A stretch of 64,000 nt of DNA, from the NCBI GenBank assembly GCA_946699065.1, contig CAMPDV010000111.1, forward strand, positions 704,913 through 768,912, given 5' to 3'. The position numbers were made by a program, and so were the translations under genes. The notes under the pieces are model-generated. The model saw only the letters and a list, made by a program, of their open reading frames with translations, had not been told where the DNA came from and searched no databases. Shown here one piece after another: positions 12,836 through 23,576 of this stretch. Position 1 is the stretch's first letter; each line of letters starts with the position of its first letter. The stretch comes from Loxodes magnus (Eukaryota; Ciliophora; Karyorelictea; Loxodida; Loxodidae).

Positions 12836-13963
12836 TCAAATAACATTTGTTAAATCCATTGGTAGTTCATCTATTTAAATTTAGAATCATTTCTCTATCT
12901 CTCTTATAAATTTTATATCTTCCATAACTAAAAAATTTATACACACTAATCTTCTACCAAAACAACCACTATGATCTATTCTATTTAAATATGAACTAAA
13001 ATCTTCTGGTATATCGTAATTTATTACCAAAGATACTTAATAAGATGGAACTAAAAGATTAAAAAAATCAGTCGAAACTAACACTCTAAATAGACCTATT
13101 CTAAATTATTCTAATATTTAATCTATTTCTTGTGAATTAGTCTCTTCGCTTATTACTTTTGCTACTATATTTTATTTATTAAGCTATTGGAAGAGTCATT
13201 AAGCAGTTCTATTTTTATTGCAATAAATAATTAGATTTGTTATTTCTAATAAGCTAAATAAGTCTAAGAGAGTTTCAAATTTTCATTATTCTTTTTCAGT
13301 TTAAACATAAAATTATTTAGCTCCACATAAAGTTAAAGAATTCTCACTTTCTATAAACTCAGTAGGTTACTTTAAAATTTATTATTTTACTTATAAGAGA
13401 TCATTGGTTACTTAATTAGTGCACATTATTCTTTGAACTTAAGGAGAAAGAAGCTATAAAATATCAAGAATAAAATTTTATAATCCTCTAGAAATAATTT
13501 AGTGAGCATACATAATTGCAACTATCTTGATATTAGGAAATTATATCTTTTGCATTATATTGAAGATGCTTAGAGGAGTTCCTATAACTACTTATACTCC
13601 TTACTCTATAACTTATATGTCATTTTAATGTTTGATGCCTCCTATTATAACATGAGATTTAATTGGTAATAAATTTGGTTAAAATAGAATTTGGTTGTTA
13701 ACATATTAAGCAATCTACTTAGTAGGAAGAATAATAAAAGCTTAAGTTATTGTTCTTAGTTAGTCTATTTGTTATAAAATATCTACTATTACATATTTAA
13801 ATGTCTTTTCCTTTCAGTTTTCTACAATAAAAATGTTTTCTCCTCTTTAGATACTTTAAGAATATTAAGATTAAATAGAAGTTGGAAATTAAAGTTAAGA
13901 TTGGTTCTGTGATTTTTATAAGTTATCTTAAAGACTCGTTTAACTAAGTTAGTTTGAATCCAT
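12836..13963 (-). CDS. eIF4A-derived pseudo-helicase (DEAD-box motifs lost)
   Basis: 375 residues from ATG (13961-13963) to TGA (12836-12838). The whole chain aligns with eIF4A, and the C-terminus IQIDELPMDLTNVI is eIF4A-like to the last residue. Yet nearly every catalytic motif is gone: Walker A is VENWKEKT (about 47-54) with no GTGKT; motif Ia is PTKQIA (80-85); GG is kept (108-109); motif Ib is GTPLS; the DEAD position reads YAHQ (152-155); SAT reads CTN (181-183); motif V reads LLVPS; HRIGRGGR reads NRIDHSGC (327-334). Structural segments survive, for example CGAKQFYV (213-220) and SLVINYDIP (311-319). The frame is intact, so it may be an expressed, inactive paralogue that binds RNA or eIF4G-like partners (inference). 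All four Trp (50, 227, 256, 359) are TGA; 227 and 256 align with eIF4A tryptophans. Trp359 is only 17 codons before the stop. Confidence 0.88.
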
Positions 13964-15474
13964 TTATAAAAAATTAGAATAAATCTAAAGCTAAGCAAAT
14001 TATCTAATAACTTTTTATTAAATGATTCTTGAAAATTAGCTTTTATTATATTAGTTTTAAGTAATTAATATAAGAACTAAATAAAATTAGTATAAAAGTG
14101 AAAGTCATCATATAAAGTATGTTAATTAATAAATTTTATATATAATTTCCCTTTTAGTTTTAAATTTAAATATAATTTATAATAAATAGATATTTTATGA
14201 TATTTTATATTTAATCTTTTTAATTGCTAGCAGAATCAAATAATAAAGCTATTTAAATTAAAGACTATATAAATAAATAATATAATAGTTATTCATTAAG
14301 TAAATATCAATATCATTAGATTAACATATACTTATATCCATTTTTATTTGTATTTTATAAATTAATTACTCATATTATTTTATACCTAAACTTAATTAAA
14401 TTTTATACGAAATTAATAATAATTTATATCCTAGGAATAAAAGATAAAATAAATGATTAAATTTTATTCAATTTTAGTATAAAATTAAGTTAATTTGATT
14501 TTACATTAAAAAAGAAACTTAACTGTCTTTAAAAAAGATCTTAATAAATGAGTATAAAATATATAATAATTAAACTTTTAAGCTTATCTTTATCAATTAT
14601 CTTTTATGGTAAGCGTATTTTAAAAGTAAAATTAAAAGTTTCATATCTTTCAAATTTCAACTATTATAATTGCTTTTATCGTATTTTTAATTAATTTTCA
14701 AATGAGATGATGGTTTCTCTATTGCAAGAGTTAACATTCAAATTTAGGTTAAATAGTTATAAAGAAATTATAGAATTATAATACTTTCTTGCTGTGATTA
14801 AGAAATAAATATATCTAGAAAGTTGCTCTTTTATGAAACCTTTTTTCTTTTATAAGTAAAACAAAACATTTTCAAACATTTTCTATATTTTAATAATTAA
14901 GCAATTACTTGATATAAAGTGTTGCAAATCAAGTTTTTGATATCTTTAGTAAATTGATAAAGATTTAAACCAAATTAAAATTATTAATAAATGTATTATT
15001 TATAATCAAAGTACTTTAAATAAAAAGTTATTTTTATTCTTTTATCATATTTAATAGTCAATTTTATTTTTTATATTTTTTTCTTTTAAATTTTATTATT
15101 AGTTTGCTAGTTCTTAGATATATTAATTACAATAAACTAGTTAGCTCCATTTATTATTATTTTTATAATTTAAAATATTTTCATTTAGATTCAAAACAAA
15201 AATTTAATTAAATAAGAAAAAATAGATTTATCTATATATATTTTAAATAATAAAAGAATAATTTAATTACTTATAGCTATTAATTACTTATAACAATTAA
15301 CTTAGAAATATAAAAGCTAAATAAATACTTATTTTACATTATTTTAGCATTATATTTTAACAAACATTTCAAATTTATTATTTCATTCAAACTTACTTTT
15401 GAAATTTAAATTTATTCATTTTATGAAGTTTTTTAAATATAAACCGGGATATCTCTATATAAAAACCCATTTTA
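13964..15474. other. AT-rich intergenic stretch
   Basis: No supported gene between the divergent eIF4A-like and HMG-box genes; it should hold both promoters. Confidence 0.45.
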
Positions 15475-15490
15475 TACCTACTATATAAAA
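15475..15490 (+). promoter_or_regulatory. Conserved TATA-like block before the HMG gene
   Basis: TACCTACTATATAAAA abuts the start codon. The same block (TACTATATAAAA) precedes the start position in HMG copies 2 and 3 although their coding parts have decayed, so it may be core promoter or short 5' leader. It could also simply reflect shared descent. Confidence 0.4.
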
Positions 15491-15925
15491 ATGACTCCCC
15501 CTAAGAAGAATCCAACTACCTAAAAATCTATAAAGAAAGTTCCTAAAAGAATCAACAGGAATAAAGATCCTTATGGACCTATCAATCCTAGAACTGCTTA
15601 CTCTTTCTATGTAACTGAAAAAGCCAAAGAATTCAAAGATAAAAAGGAAGCAGCAGGAGAAGAAGATGGTGAAGGAATGAAGTATAGAGTATTTTTGAAA
15701 GAATAAGCACAGATATGGTAAAGTATGGATGAGAAAGGAAAGTAGAAATACGCCTAATTGTACGAAAATGATGTAAAGAGATTCCAGAAATAGTTACAAG
15801 ATTATGAAGAGACAGGACATTTTTAAGGATAAGAAGAACTATTTGCATTAGAAGAAGAAAAACAAGTGAAAGAAAAAGGAAAATAGAAGAGCTAGAAGTA
15901 GAATAAGAGAAAAGCAATGTGCTGA
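15491..15925 (+). CDS. HMG-box protein, intact copy 1
   Basis: 144 codons from ATG 15491, TGA at 15923-15925. A basic, Pro-rich N-terminus (PPKKN...KKVPKRINR) leads into one HMG box. The box has DPYGPINPRTAYSFYV as its first strand/helix, then FLKEQAQIWQSMDEKGKQKY, matching the helix II/III signature in which the invariant Trp (here TGG) precedes the M-D-x-x-x-K-x-K-Y pattern, then a helix III rich in Glu/Lys. The tail is a highly charged Lys/Gln stretch. Such proteins bend DNA non-specifically in chromatin. An acidic insert (about residues 52-60, AAGEEDGEG) between helices I and II is longer than usual. This is the only intact HMG of three; copies at 24577 and 46493 are broken. A kelch gene follows about 970 bases downstream on the same strand in the ancestral block order. 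Confidence 0.9.
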
Positions 15926-16892
15926 TAAAAATATAAACTTTTTGATTTTAAAAATTCCTTATTTCCTTATATTTCTATAAAAGATTGTTATTAATAGCTT
16001 TATATTTAAAAAATAATATAATTAAAAAAAATTTAAAGTATTTCATTAGCAAATAAGAAAAAAAATTAATTTGAAGAATATTTATAAATTCTGAAATTTT
16101 ACATGCAATATTAAAATAAAATTATAAAAAATAATTATTAATATATTTAATTAATTTTGATGAAATAAAGAAAATTAAGGATAATTTTAAATTTCTAATT
16201 TTAAAGAAGAACAAAATTAATAAAGAAATAAATTATATCTAATTAAAATATAAGTGACTATTGGGGTTTTAGTAAATTTTATTAATGCAACGAAAACTTT
16301 GAAATTAAACATATATTACTATATAGAAATAACATCATAAATATTCAGATATAGAATTTTAAAACATTTCATTTCATAGTAAGAAATAATTTTTAAACAA
16401 ATAGTTATAATAAGATAAATATTAATATTAAAGTCAGATATTTCTTGTTATCACATGACTTAGGAAGATAGTAAAATTTTTTGATATATCTAGATATATT
16501 ATTGACAGAAATAATATTAATAACTTAAAATAGGAGAGCAGCTAAATTAATTATCAGTTTGAATATGATGAAACTAATAACTGCTTATATTATAATAATT
16601 AGATTTTAATTTATGAATATTAAATATTCTTTTCTGAAGTTTTCCATTTTTAATTTTTATGAAAGTATCATAATTATTATATTTAGATCCTTAAACTAGA
16701 TTTATTTAATCTTACGAATACATCTTAAGATTTAAAAGAATATAAGTTGAAATTCTTTTGAAAATGCTTAGTATAAATAGTTTCTATTTCTTTTATCACT
16801 TATCATTATATTTAATAGATATTTATGTTTAAATTAATCTAATAAAATATTATAACTTAAGTTTATAAGGCCTGCAATTTTAATTTTATAAA
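15926..16892. other. HMG-kelch intergenic spacer, block 1
   Basis: Noncoding AT-rich spacer. Parts are recognisably shared with the spacers of block 2 (23577-24576) and block 3 (45379-46492), including the region just after the HMG stop and a TTATAAGGCCT motif shortly before the kelch start (shared with block 2). Confidence 0.5.
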
Positions 16893-17360
16893 ATGGGAAA
16901 TTGTGCAAAATAAAAATATTGCTTAACTAAATAATCAATAAAACCACTTGCTGTAAAAATTAAAAAAATGTAAAATAAAAAAAACAAAAATTTTAACTTA
17001 CAACCTTTTTTGCCACTGTCTCTTAATTCAAAACCATAAAACGTATTCGAAAGAGAAAGTGAAGTGACATCAGCTTGAAAAGAATATTATAAGAATGAAG
17101 AGGATTAGCAACTCTAAGGATAGCTTTGCCAAAAGGAAATTAATTAATAAAGTTAGCAAGAACATTACTGGAAAGAAATACTAGGAAAATTAAAATATTA
17201 ATATGAGAAATTTAGAGGATATTGCTGTGGAAAATAATATTGGAAATAAAGATAAGAAGAAATGGAAAGCTAATATGAAGAAGAATATAGACAATAAGAA
17301 CATTAAAAGCATGAGTAAAACATAATTTAGATAAATATTTAATAACCAAACAATTATTTT

Positions 17361-17379
17361 ATTAGATTCTTATATCTAA
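17361..17379 (+). repeat. Target-site duplication, left copy
   Basis: ATTAGATTCTTATATCTAA, repeated exactly at 18226-18244. The uninterrupted kelch copies 2 and 3 carry the sequence once at this position, which proves it is host sequence duplicated on insertion. Confidence 0.92.
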
Positions 17380-18225
17380 ATAATAGAAAAAATGGAATAA
17401 TAGGTCCGTCTTTCAAAAAACTAAATAGGGAAAGCAAGAAAGCAAGCGACGAAAGAAGAACTAAAAAAATAAAAATAATAATAAGAATCTAGCTCTTCAC
17501 CTGAAGGAAAAATAATGATAGGTCCAGCTGAGTTAGTTAATCCACAAATTTAGAGTAACGACTTTCTTCAAGATTAAATTGAAAAAATGAAAACAATGAT
17601 CACTAAATAAGATGAAATGATATTCAATTACGGAGATCGAATTCGAGAACTTATGGATTGCATCGAAGATTAAAACAACGAATTAAAAATATTGAGAAGC
17701 TAGCTAATAAAAAGTAGTTTAGTTACAGAATAGTAATTATGATAAATGTCATAATCAAATTTTAAATAATCTCAATGCATGATTATAGAAGAAACTCCAA
17801 CCCAATTTTAGAATACAGAATAAAATAAACCTAGTTAAGAATAGGCGAGCACGGATTTAAGTAAAAGAATTGAACAACTGGAAAATAAAATATTTAAAAA
17901 GAAGAAAACTGAAAAATAAATAAAAAATTGTTGGTATTGCTACTCACGGAATCACTTACTAAGACACTGCAAAGAATGAAAGAATTTACAGATAAGAGAA
18001 GAGCAGAAAACATGAAGAGCTTTAAATAAACTATGGATTACTGAAAATGGAGTTTACAGACAAAAATTTTTAATACGCAACAAAGAAAATTAACAGTAGT
18101 AACCATCCACTTACAAAAAAGATCGGGGAAGACTTACCACGTAAAAAAATTGGTCTGAAGGTACCTGGTTGAAAGTCCAGGGATAGCAAATTTTTTTAAC
18201 ACTAAGTTCATTTATTATTATTATT
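17380..18225 (+). mobile_element. Zinc-knuckle retroelement copy B, complete
   Basis: Bounded by a 19-bp target-site duplication, with a 12-base 5' leader, a single long ORF, a hairpin, and a 3' tail of TTA/ATT triplet repeats (18211-18228). Long duplications of variable sequence plus a triplet-repeat tail are typical of LINE-type target-primed insertion (the I-factor group ends in TAA repeats). The ORF resembles LINE ORF1 or Gag, and no reverse transcriptase is present, so it would move by borrowing enzymes, like mammalian HAL1 half-LINEs (inference). Its ends are exact thanks to the empty sites in the other kelch copies. Confidence 0.85.
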
Positions 18226-18327
18226 ATTAGATTCTTATATCTAAGGAGAATACTTAAGAAAAAATAATAACAATAAAATGTTTATATATAGCCTTTCCAA
18301 GCTCCCCTTATTACTTTCTAAATATGA
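17392..18327 (+). CDS. ORF1/Gag-like coiled-coil and CCHC zinc-knuckle protein
   Basis: ATG 17392 is 12 bases inside the element. Order: Lys/Gln-rich N-terminus; a Ser-rich segment; a coiled coil (about residues 62-105, DQIEKMKTMITKQDE then ELMDCIEDQNNELKILR); a Gln/Ser linker; a second short coiled coil (LSKRIEQLENKIFKKK); then a zinc knuckle CWYCYSRNHLLRHC (17929-17970, CX2CX4HX4C) and a basic helix ending NGVYRQKFLIR. Coiled coil plus CCHC is the usual build of nucleic-acid-chaperone ORF1 or Gag proteins. In-frame TGA reads as Trp three times (QLWQM, KEWKN, KTWRAL). No stop lies within the element: the frame runs through the 3' hairpin, the triplet tail and the duplication to TGA 18325-18327 in kelch sequence. 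The native stop is therefore unclear. Confidence 0.8.
18164..18181 (+). other. 3' hairpin of retroelement copy B
   Basis: CCTGG, loop TTGAAAGT, CCAGG. Copy C has TCAGG, loop TTGAAATC, CCTGA (minus strand, 20113-20130): same loop start and length, with two compensatory pair changes in the stem. Hairpins just before a microsatellite tail are used by several LINE reverse transcriptases to recognise their RNA. Copies D and E keep TTGAAA but not the stem. Confidence 0.55.
18226..18244 (+). repeat. Target-site duplication, right copy
   Basis: Exact repeat of 17361-17379; the kelch homology continues from here. Because the element tail is itself ATT repeats, the left boundary is uncertain by two bases. 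Confidence 0.92.
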
Positions 18328-19099
18328 AATTCTATCTAACTTAATATAAATAAAGAATCTTATTTTTTTCAATTTTTAAGTTTTTTATTTCGAGCCTAAA
18401 ATTAGCAAATTTAGATACAAATAAGAATTAAAAGTTTGACTCAGTGAAGATTTTAGGGCCCTTTAAATTGAAGAATAAAGCTGCGCAATTTCAGGCGGAA
18501 ACAAAAGTATTTATGATCTTGCGATAATTAAAAAAAATGAGATATAAGTATTTAAGGGTAAATTTGGAAGATGTAATCATAATATCACGAAATTAAAAAG
18601 AATATTTTAATATTAGGAGGTTTACATAAAAGAGTCGAAAGATTTGATTTAGAAAATAAATCCTTTTCTTCTGTTTAAGATCATCCTTTAGATGTGGTAG
18701 ATTTAAGCTGTGTAATAAAAGATGATAAAATATTTTCCTTTGGAGGTAATGATTATAGTTAAAAATCAGTTTAATATAGAAATATATATGAATATCATGT
18801 TAATAAAGATATTTGGATTATGAACATATAAAACTCCAAAAATATCATGGACTTGTTCTGTTTTAGTACCAATGAAAAACATACTTATTTTCGGTAATGA
18901 TGGTTAAATGAAATAGGTGTGTTTATTCGATGAAAAGTAAGTAGTTTTTTATGTTGATGATTGTGCAAGAAAAGGAAATATACTAAACATTCCTCAGTAT
19001 TATGGGAAATTTGTTTATTTCTACAATTAAGAAAGTGAGTTATTTTCTTTTGATATTGGAAACGATAAATGGTTTAAGCTAGTGAATAAGAACATATGA

Positions 19100-20102
19100 A
19101 TTAAAATTAAATTTGATTGAATTTCATTTTATAAGCATTTTTAAATAGTATAAAAATAATAATTTAAAATATAAAATAAAATATAGAATTTTAGATAAGT
19201 TTAATAAAATAAAATATTTTTTATGCAGAATTGATTATTAAAAAAATTTATATTTTTACTTTATTAATTAAAAGAATTTTTAATTTAATTTAATAGATAT
19301 ATTAGTTTTTAGTTTTATCTTTTCTTAACTTTTTTAATAACCTACCTAATTTATCGTTGTATTTTAACTTTAAAATAAAATTTTTAATATTTCAAATTTT
19401 AATTAAATTAGACAAATGTAATTGAAACTACTAAAAGATTTTATGAATTTTCAGAATAAGACTGGAAATGGAATAATAATTAGCATCACTTTAATCCTTA
19501 AAACAGTGATGAACCTTATTGATAGGTGGAATAACTATAATTAATTATAATATTATATATATTTATTATTATTTGCTTTATTTAATGTAAAAATTATGAT
19601 TATTTTATCAAATCTTTTAATTACATAAATTTCTTATAAAAATAAGGTATATTAAAATTGATATTTTGTCTACCTTTATTTTTTATATATTTAGAATAAT
19701 ATAATATTAATAAACTATCTTAATAGTCTCTTAATTAAAAAAATACAAAATAGCAATATTTTTAAATGAAATCTATTTAATTTAACAAGTTTACAATAAG
19801 ATATTTGTTTATTCCTTTATAATTTCATTATTAAAGAATAAAACTATTATATTTTACTTTATATTTGTAAATACTACATTATTATTTAATTTTAGTTATT
19901 ATTTAGTTAATTTATTGGCTAATTTAATTTTTTCATTCATAAAATAGAAAAATTAAATATTATTTATAAATATAATTAAAAAATTAATATATATCTTAAA
20001 ATAATATAGTATATTATTATACCTTAGCTTTTCGTAGTATTATTGTTGGATAAATATTTAAATATTATTTTAATATATTTAAAATTATTAATAAAAATAA
20101 TA
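19100..20102. other. AT-rich spacer
   Basis: No gene seen between kelch copy 1 and retroelement copy C. Confidence 0.45.
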
Positions 20103-20945
20103 TAAACCTTCTTCAGGGATTTCAACCTGATTAAGGCGGCCCATTAAGTTTTACGTGGCAGGGTTCCACGATCTTTTTTGTTAGGAAGGTTAACCAACTT
20201 GCTCTCTCTAAGTTTTGCTATTAAAATACTTTTTTTTTGTAAATTCCTTCTCTTGTTATTTAAAGTCTTGAGATCTGCCTTAGCGTTTTTTTCTTCTCTT
20301 ATTTGAAGGTTTAAAAGTCTTTACAGTTTCTAATTAAGTGTTATGTTGATATGCAATATCAACATCTTTTTCTGACTACTTGCTTTTTTTGTCTCTTGAT
20401 AAGGATTCTTTCTATTTTCTCTAATTTTTAAGAAATTCCTTTATTTTTATCCTCTTAAGTTGAAGAAATATTTTATTATTAGATTTGAGTAGTGGCTACT
20501 AGTATTCAAGGTTTTCTATCTGCATTGATACTACTTAACTAGATGCTTGCTACGACTGTAATCATATTTATTCTCTTGTTATGTGCTTATTTGTGACAAG
20601 TAAAGTCTTTAGTTGGTCGAGTTCTTTGTTAAGCACTTCATACTAAGTTAAAATGGATTTTGATTACTCTGAAAGGTTAAAGATTGTCCCTTCTTACTTA
20701 GATATTTTGAGTAATAGATTTCCAACTTAATGAGATTCGTTTATTTTCTATTCTCCTACAAGGCTTTTCCATTCATATGAGGAGGACGAATCCTCGCTTT
20801 CATTGGGTTTCTCCTAATTACGAATCTATTGGTAAGTAAATCTTTTTGCTTTCATTAGCTCGCTTTTTGTAATCTTAGATCCTGTCATTCTGATTTATAT
20901 GTTTTTCCCGGGTTAGAAAAATTTTGTTCTCATTTAAAATAATGA
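20103..20945 (-). mobile_element. Zinc-knuckle retroelement copy C (frameshifted)
   Basis: Minus-strand relative of copy B. From an ATG near 20933 the frame gives a Lys/Arg-rich start, a Ser-rich acidic patch (ESEDSSSSYEW) and a coiled-coil region (LTQYEVLNKELDQLKTLL). The zinc knuckle CWYCISTQHLIRNC (20323-20364), followed by REGIYKKK, is one frame away; the shift falls in or near an A7 run. The Trp of the knuckle is TGA here (20359-20361) and TGG in copy B (17932-17934). The 3' part shares the block AAAAAAGATCG..GGA...CCACGTAAAA with copy B and ends in a hairpin. It stands tail-out beside copy D, in the spacer between the two inverted HMG-kelch blocks. Confidence 0.75.
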
Positions 20946-21232
20946 TTTAAAGCATAAAATATCTAAAAATTTAAATTATTAAAACCAACTCTAATTTCTA
21001 CTTAATTATTTATCAAAATGACTTATTATAGATTTATAGCTGCTCAATAAAATTATATTAAACATCTTTTCATTTTTTAATTTTTGCTTTTATTTAATTT
21101 TTATATTTAATAAATTAATGACAAATAAAATTTAAATATTGTTAACCAATTTAAATTTATTATATTATTCTATAATAAAATTTAATAGAAACTATTTTTA
21201 AATAAATAAAGTAAAATTAAACAAATTATAAA

Positions 21233-22190
21233 ATGGAACGATTCAAAAGAGGTTTCTATACCACCTCCAAAAAGATGGGAGAGAAAATCTGAATCTAATC
21301 TTGGATATTCTTCTTTCCCTTAATCCTAATCTTTATCTTTATCTTAATAATCTGGAGAGGAACAGAAACTAGCTCAGAAGATAGCACATGCAACAACTCC
21401 AACTTCATAAGAGAAATCAAGGAAGTTAATGAAGTTTATTCTTCTTAAGAGGCCTCGAAGTTTAATCCTTCTAGCCAGATGAGTATGGAATAGCTCTTTA
21501 AAGTGGTACTGAACCTCCAGGAAGAAGTCAGAAAGCTGAAAAAGAAAAATGACAAACTAATGGAGAATCTGAACAAACAAGAGGAAAATCGAATCAAGAT
21601 TCATGTCCCAGAAAAGAGATTAAATGTTTTCTTAGGCATTTCATAAGATCAAAGCAACTAATTTTAAAGCTAGCAATAAAAACAGCCAGAAATTGGAAAA
21701 AGGATAGAGAAAATAGAAGAAAGCAAGCAAAATCTACAACTTCAAATGGAGATAAGAGGGCATAAAAGCGATCCAATGCTGATTGAAGAAGAAATTATCA
21801 GAAAACCTTAAAAGGAAATAGAGGTAAATAAAGATTAGAAAAAAATGTTTTTGTTGTGGAAGCTTGTGACATTTATATCGGAAATGTAAGAAATTCTAGC
21901 AAAAAAAAAACTGAATTATTGGATTAAAAAAAAGAAAGAATCAAGAAGAAGCAAGATTAAACCGAATGCATTACAGTCCAAGAGGAGAAATATTTAAAAT
22001 CAAGAAAGATGCGATAAGACAAGAGCAGGAAAGGAGAGGAAAATAAACTTGGAAAATTTCGAATTTCTAACCTCGCTAAAATTGGTGTTGCCAAACATTT
22101 TTTATTTAACAGCAGGGAGTTGAAATGCTGTCTGGTTGAAATACCTCAAATTTTAAAACTTAAATTTATAAATTATTATTATAAAGTAAA
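21233..22190 (+). mobile_element. Zinc-knuckle retroelement copy D (frameshifted)
   Basis: Plus-strand element whose protein must be assembled from several frames. A Pro/Ser/Gln-rich N-terminus (PPPKRWERKSESNLGYSSF) is followed, in another frame, by a coiled coil (VVLNLQEEVRKLKKKNDKL). The knuckle CFCCGSLWHLYRKC (21846-21887, its Trp a TGA at 21867-21869) lies in a third relation, directly after an A7 run at 21839-21845. Near its end are a TTGAAA motif and a short ATTATTATT tract. It is a sister of copy E: N-terminal and coiled-coil parts of the two align closely. No duplication was identified at the ends, so boundaries are approximate. Confidence 0.7.
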
Positions 22191-22289
22191 ATAAAAAATA
22201 AGCTATTAATTTAACATATTTTATATTTAGTTAATAAAATAAATATTTGTTTTATATGTTTTTTAAAATAATAATTAAATTATAATAAT

Positions 22290-23576
22290 TCAAATTTACA
22301 TTTAGATTTTATTTCTTTTTTTAAGATTAAGCCATTTTACGCATCTAATATCAAAAGAAAATAGCTCACTTTCCTAGTTATAGAAATAAACAAACTTTCC
22401 ATAATACTAAGGATTGCTTAGTATATTTCCTTTCTTTTCACAGTCTTTAGCAAATAATACAACTTGCTTTTCATCGAATAAGCATACATACTTCATTTTG
22501 TCTTTATTATCAAAAATAAGTATGTTTTTCATTGGTACTAAAGCAGAACAAGTCCATGATATTGTCGGAGTTTTATTTTAGTTCATAATCCAAATATCTT
22601 TATTAATATGATATTCATATATATTTCTATATTAATCTGATTTTGAGCCATAATCATTACCTCCAAAGGAAAATAATTTAGCATCTTTTGCTATGCAACT
22701 TAAACCTACCACTCTTAAAGGGTGACTTTTAACAGCAGAAAAGGATTTGCTATCTAAATCAAATCTTTCGACACTTCCATGTAATCCTCCTAATATGAAA
22801 ATACTTCTTTTAAATTTCGCAATACTATGATTACATCTTCCATATTTACCTTAAAATGCTTATAACTCATTTTTTGTAATTATTGCAAGATCATAGCAAT
22901 TACTTCCGCCTGATACTACACAACTATATTCTCCAATTTAAAGCGCTCTGAAAGTATTATTATGGTAAATTTTTAAATCATATTTTTATCAAAATTTATC
23001 TATTTTAGGTTCGTAATATAAAATTTCTTAATCGACAAATATTAAATTTTTTACCCATTTTAAGTTAGATAGAATTTCATATTTAGAAAGTAATAAGGGG
23101 AGCTTGGAAAGGCTAGAAACGTTTTATTGCTATTATTTATTCTTAAGAATATTTCTTAGATATAAGAATCTAATAATATATTCATTATACTATTTAATTT
23201 TTATCTAAACCATGCTTTACTTTTGCTTTTAACTAATTTTTTATATATATTCTTCTTCATACAAGCTTTCCAATTCTTCTTATCCTTATTTCCAGGATAT
23301 TTTTTATTAGTGACAACCGCGAAATTCTTCATAATTATGTTTTAATTTTTGTGTATGTTCTTTTTAGTAATTTTCTAGTTAATTTTCTTAATTAATTTCA
23401 TTTTAGCAATGCTACTTTTAAAATTTATAATCAGTTTCTTTATTATAATAGGTTTTTACAGTATTATTTTCTTTTCTTTCACTAGCAAATAAATTATCTA
23501 ACTTTGAAATTGAAGGTTTTGGTTTTATTGATTATTTAACTTAAAATTAAGATTTTTACTTTGCACAATTTCCCAT
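22290..23576 (-). CDS. Kelch-repeat protein, intact copy 2
   Basis: 428 residues from ATG 23574-23576 to TGA 22290-22292. The N-terminus MGNCAKQK fits N-myristoylation at Gly2 with possible palmitoylation at Cys4, suggesting membrane attachment. Residues about 10-150 are Gln/Lys/Glu-rich and coiled-coil-like, then a conserved RFLYLRNILK block. The C-terminal 250 residues carry kelch-type repeats with paired glycines and following hydrophobic strands: CVVSGGSNCYDLAII, SIFILGGLHGSVERFDL, KLFSFGGNDYG, ending in QYYGKFVYFYNQESELF. Only three or so blades are recognisable, fewer than a full propeller. One TGA is Trp (KIDKFWQKYD). The gene is convergent in an inverted copy of the block at 15.5-19.1 kb; its HMG neighbour upstream (24577) is broken. 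Confidence 0.85.

Larger units (their letters stand above)
16893..19099 (+). pseudogene. Kelch-repeat gene copy 1, split by a retroelement
   Basis: The first part (16893-17379) is an intact frame starting MGNCAKQK, the same Gly2/Cys4 N-terminus as copy 2, a likely myristoylation/palmitoylation signal. After RFLYL it is interrupted by an 846-bp element (17380-18225) flanked by a 19-bp duplication of host sequence. Downstream homology to copies 2 and 3 resumes at 18226 and runs to TGA 19097-19099, ending in QYYGKFVYFYNQESELFSF and DKWFKL. Frameshifts are present: about +4 near 18285 (GTTTATATATAGCC against GTTTCTAGCC) and -1 near 18604 (AGAATATTTTAA against AGAAGTATTTTCA). The gene is therefore not functional as a single reading frame. 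Confidence 0.88.

Noticed and set aside
15633-15917. 94-codon minus-strand frame with standard-code start and stop (and its relative at 46501-46785)
   Set aside because: Antisense shadows of the HMG-box gene copies.
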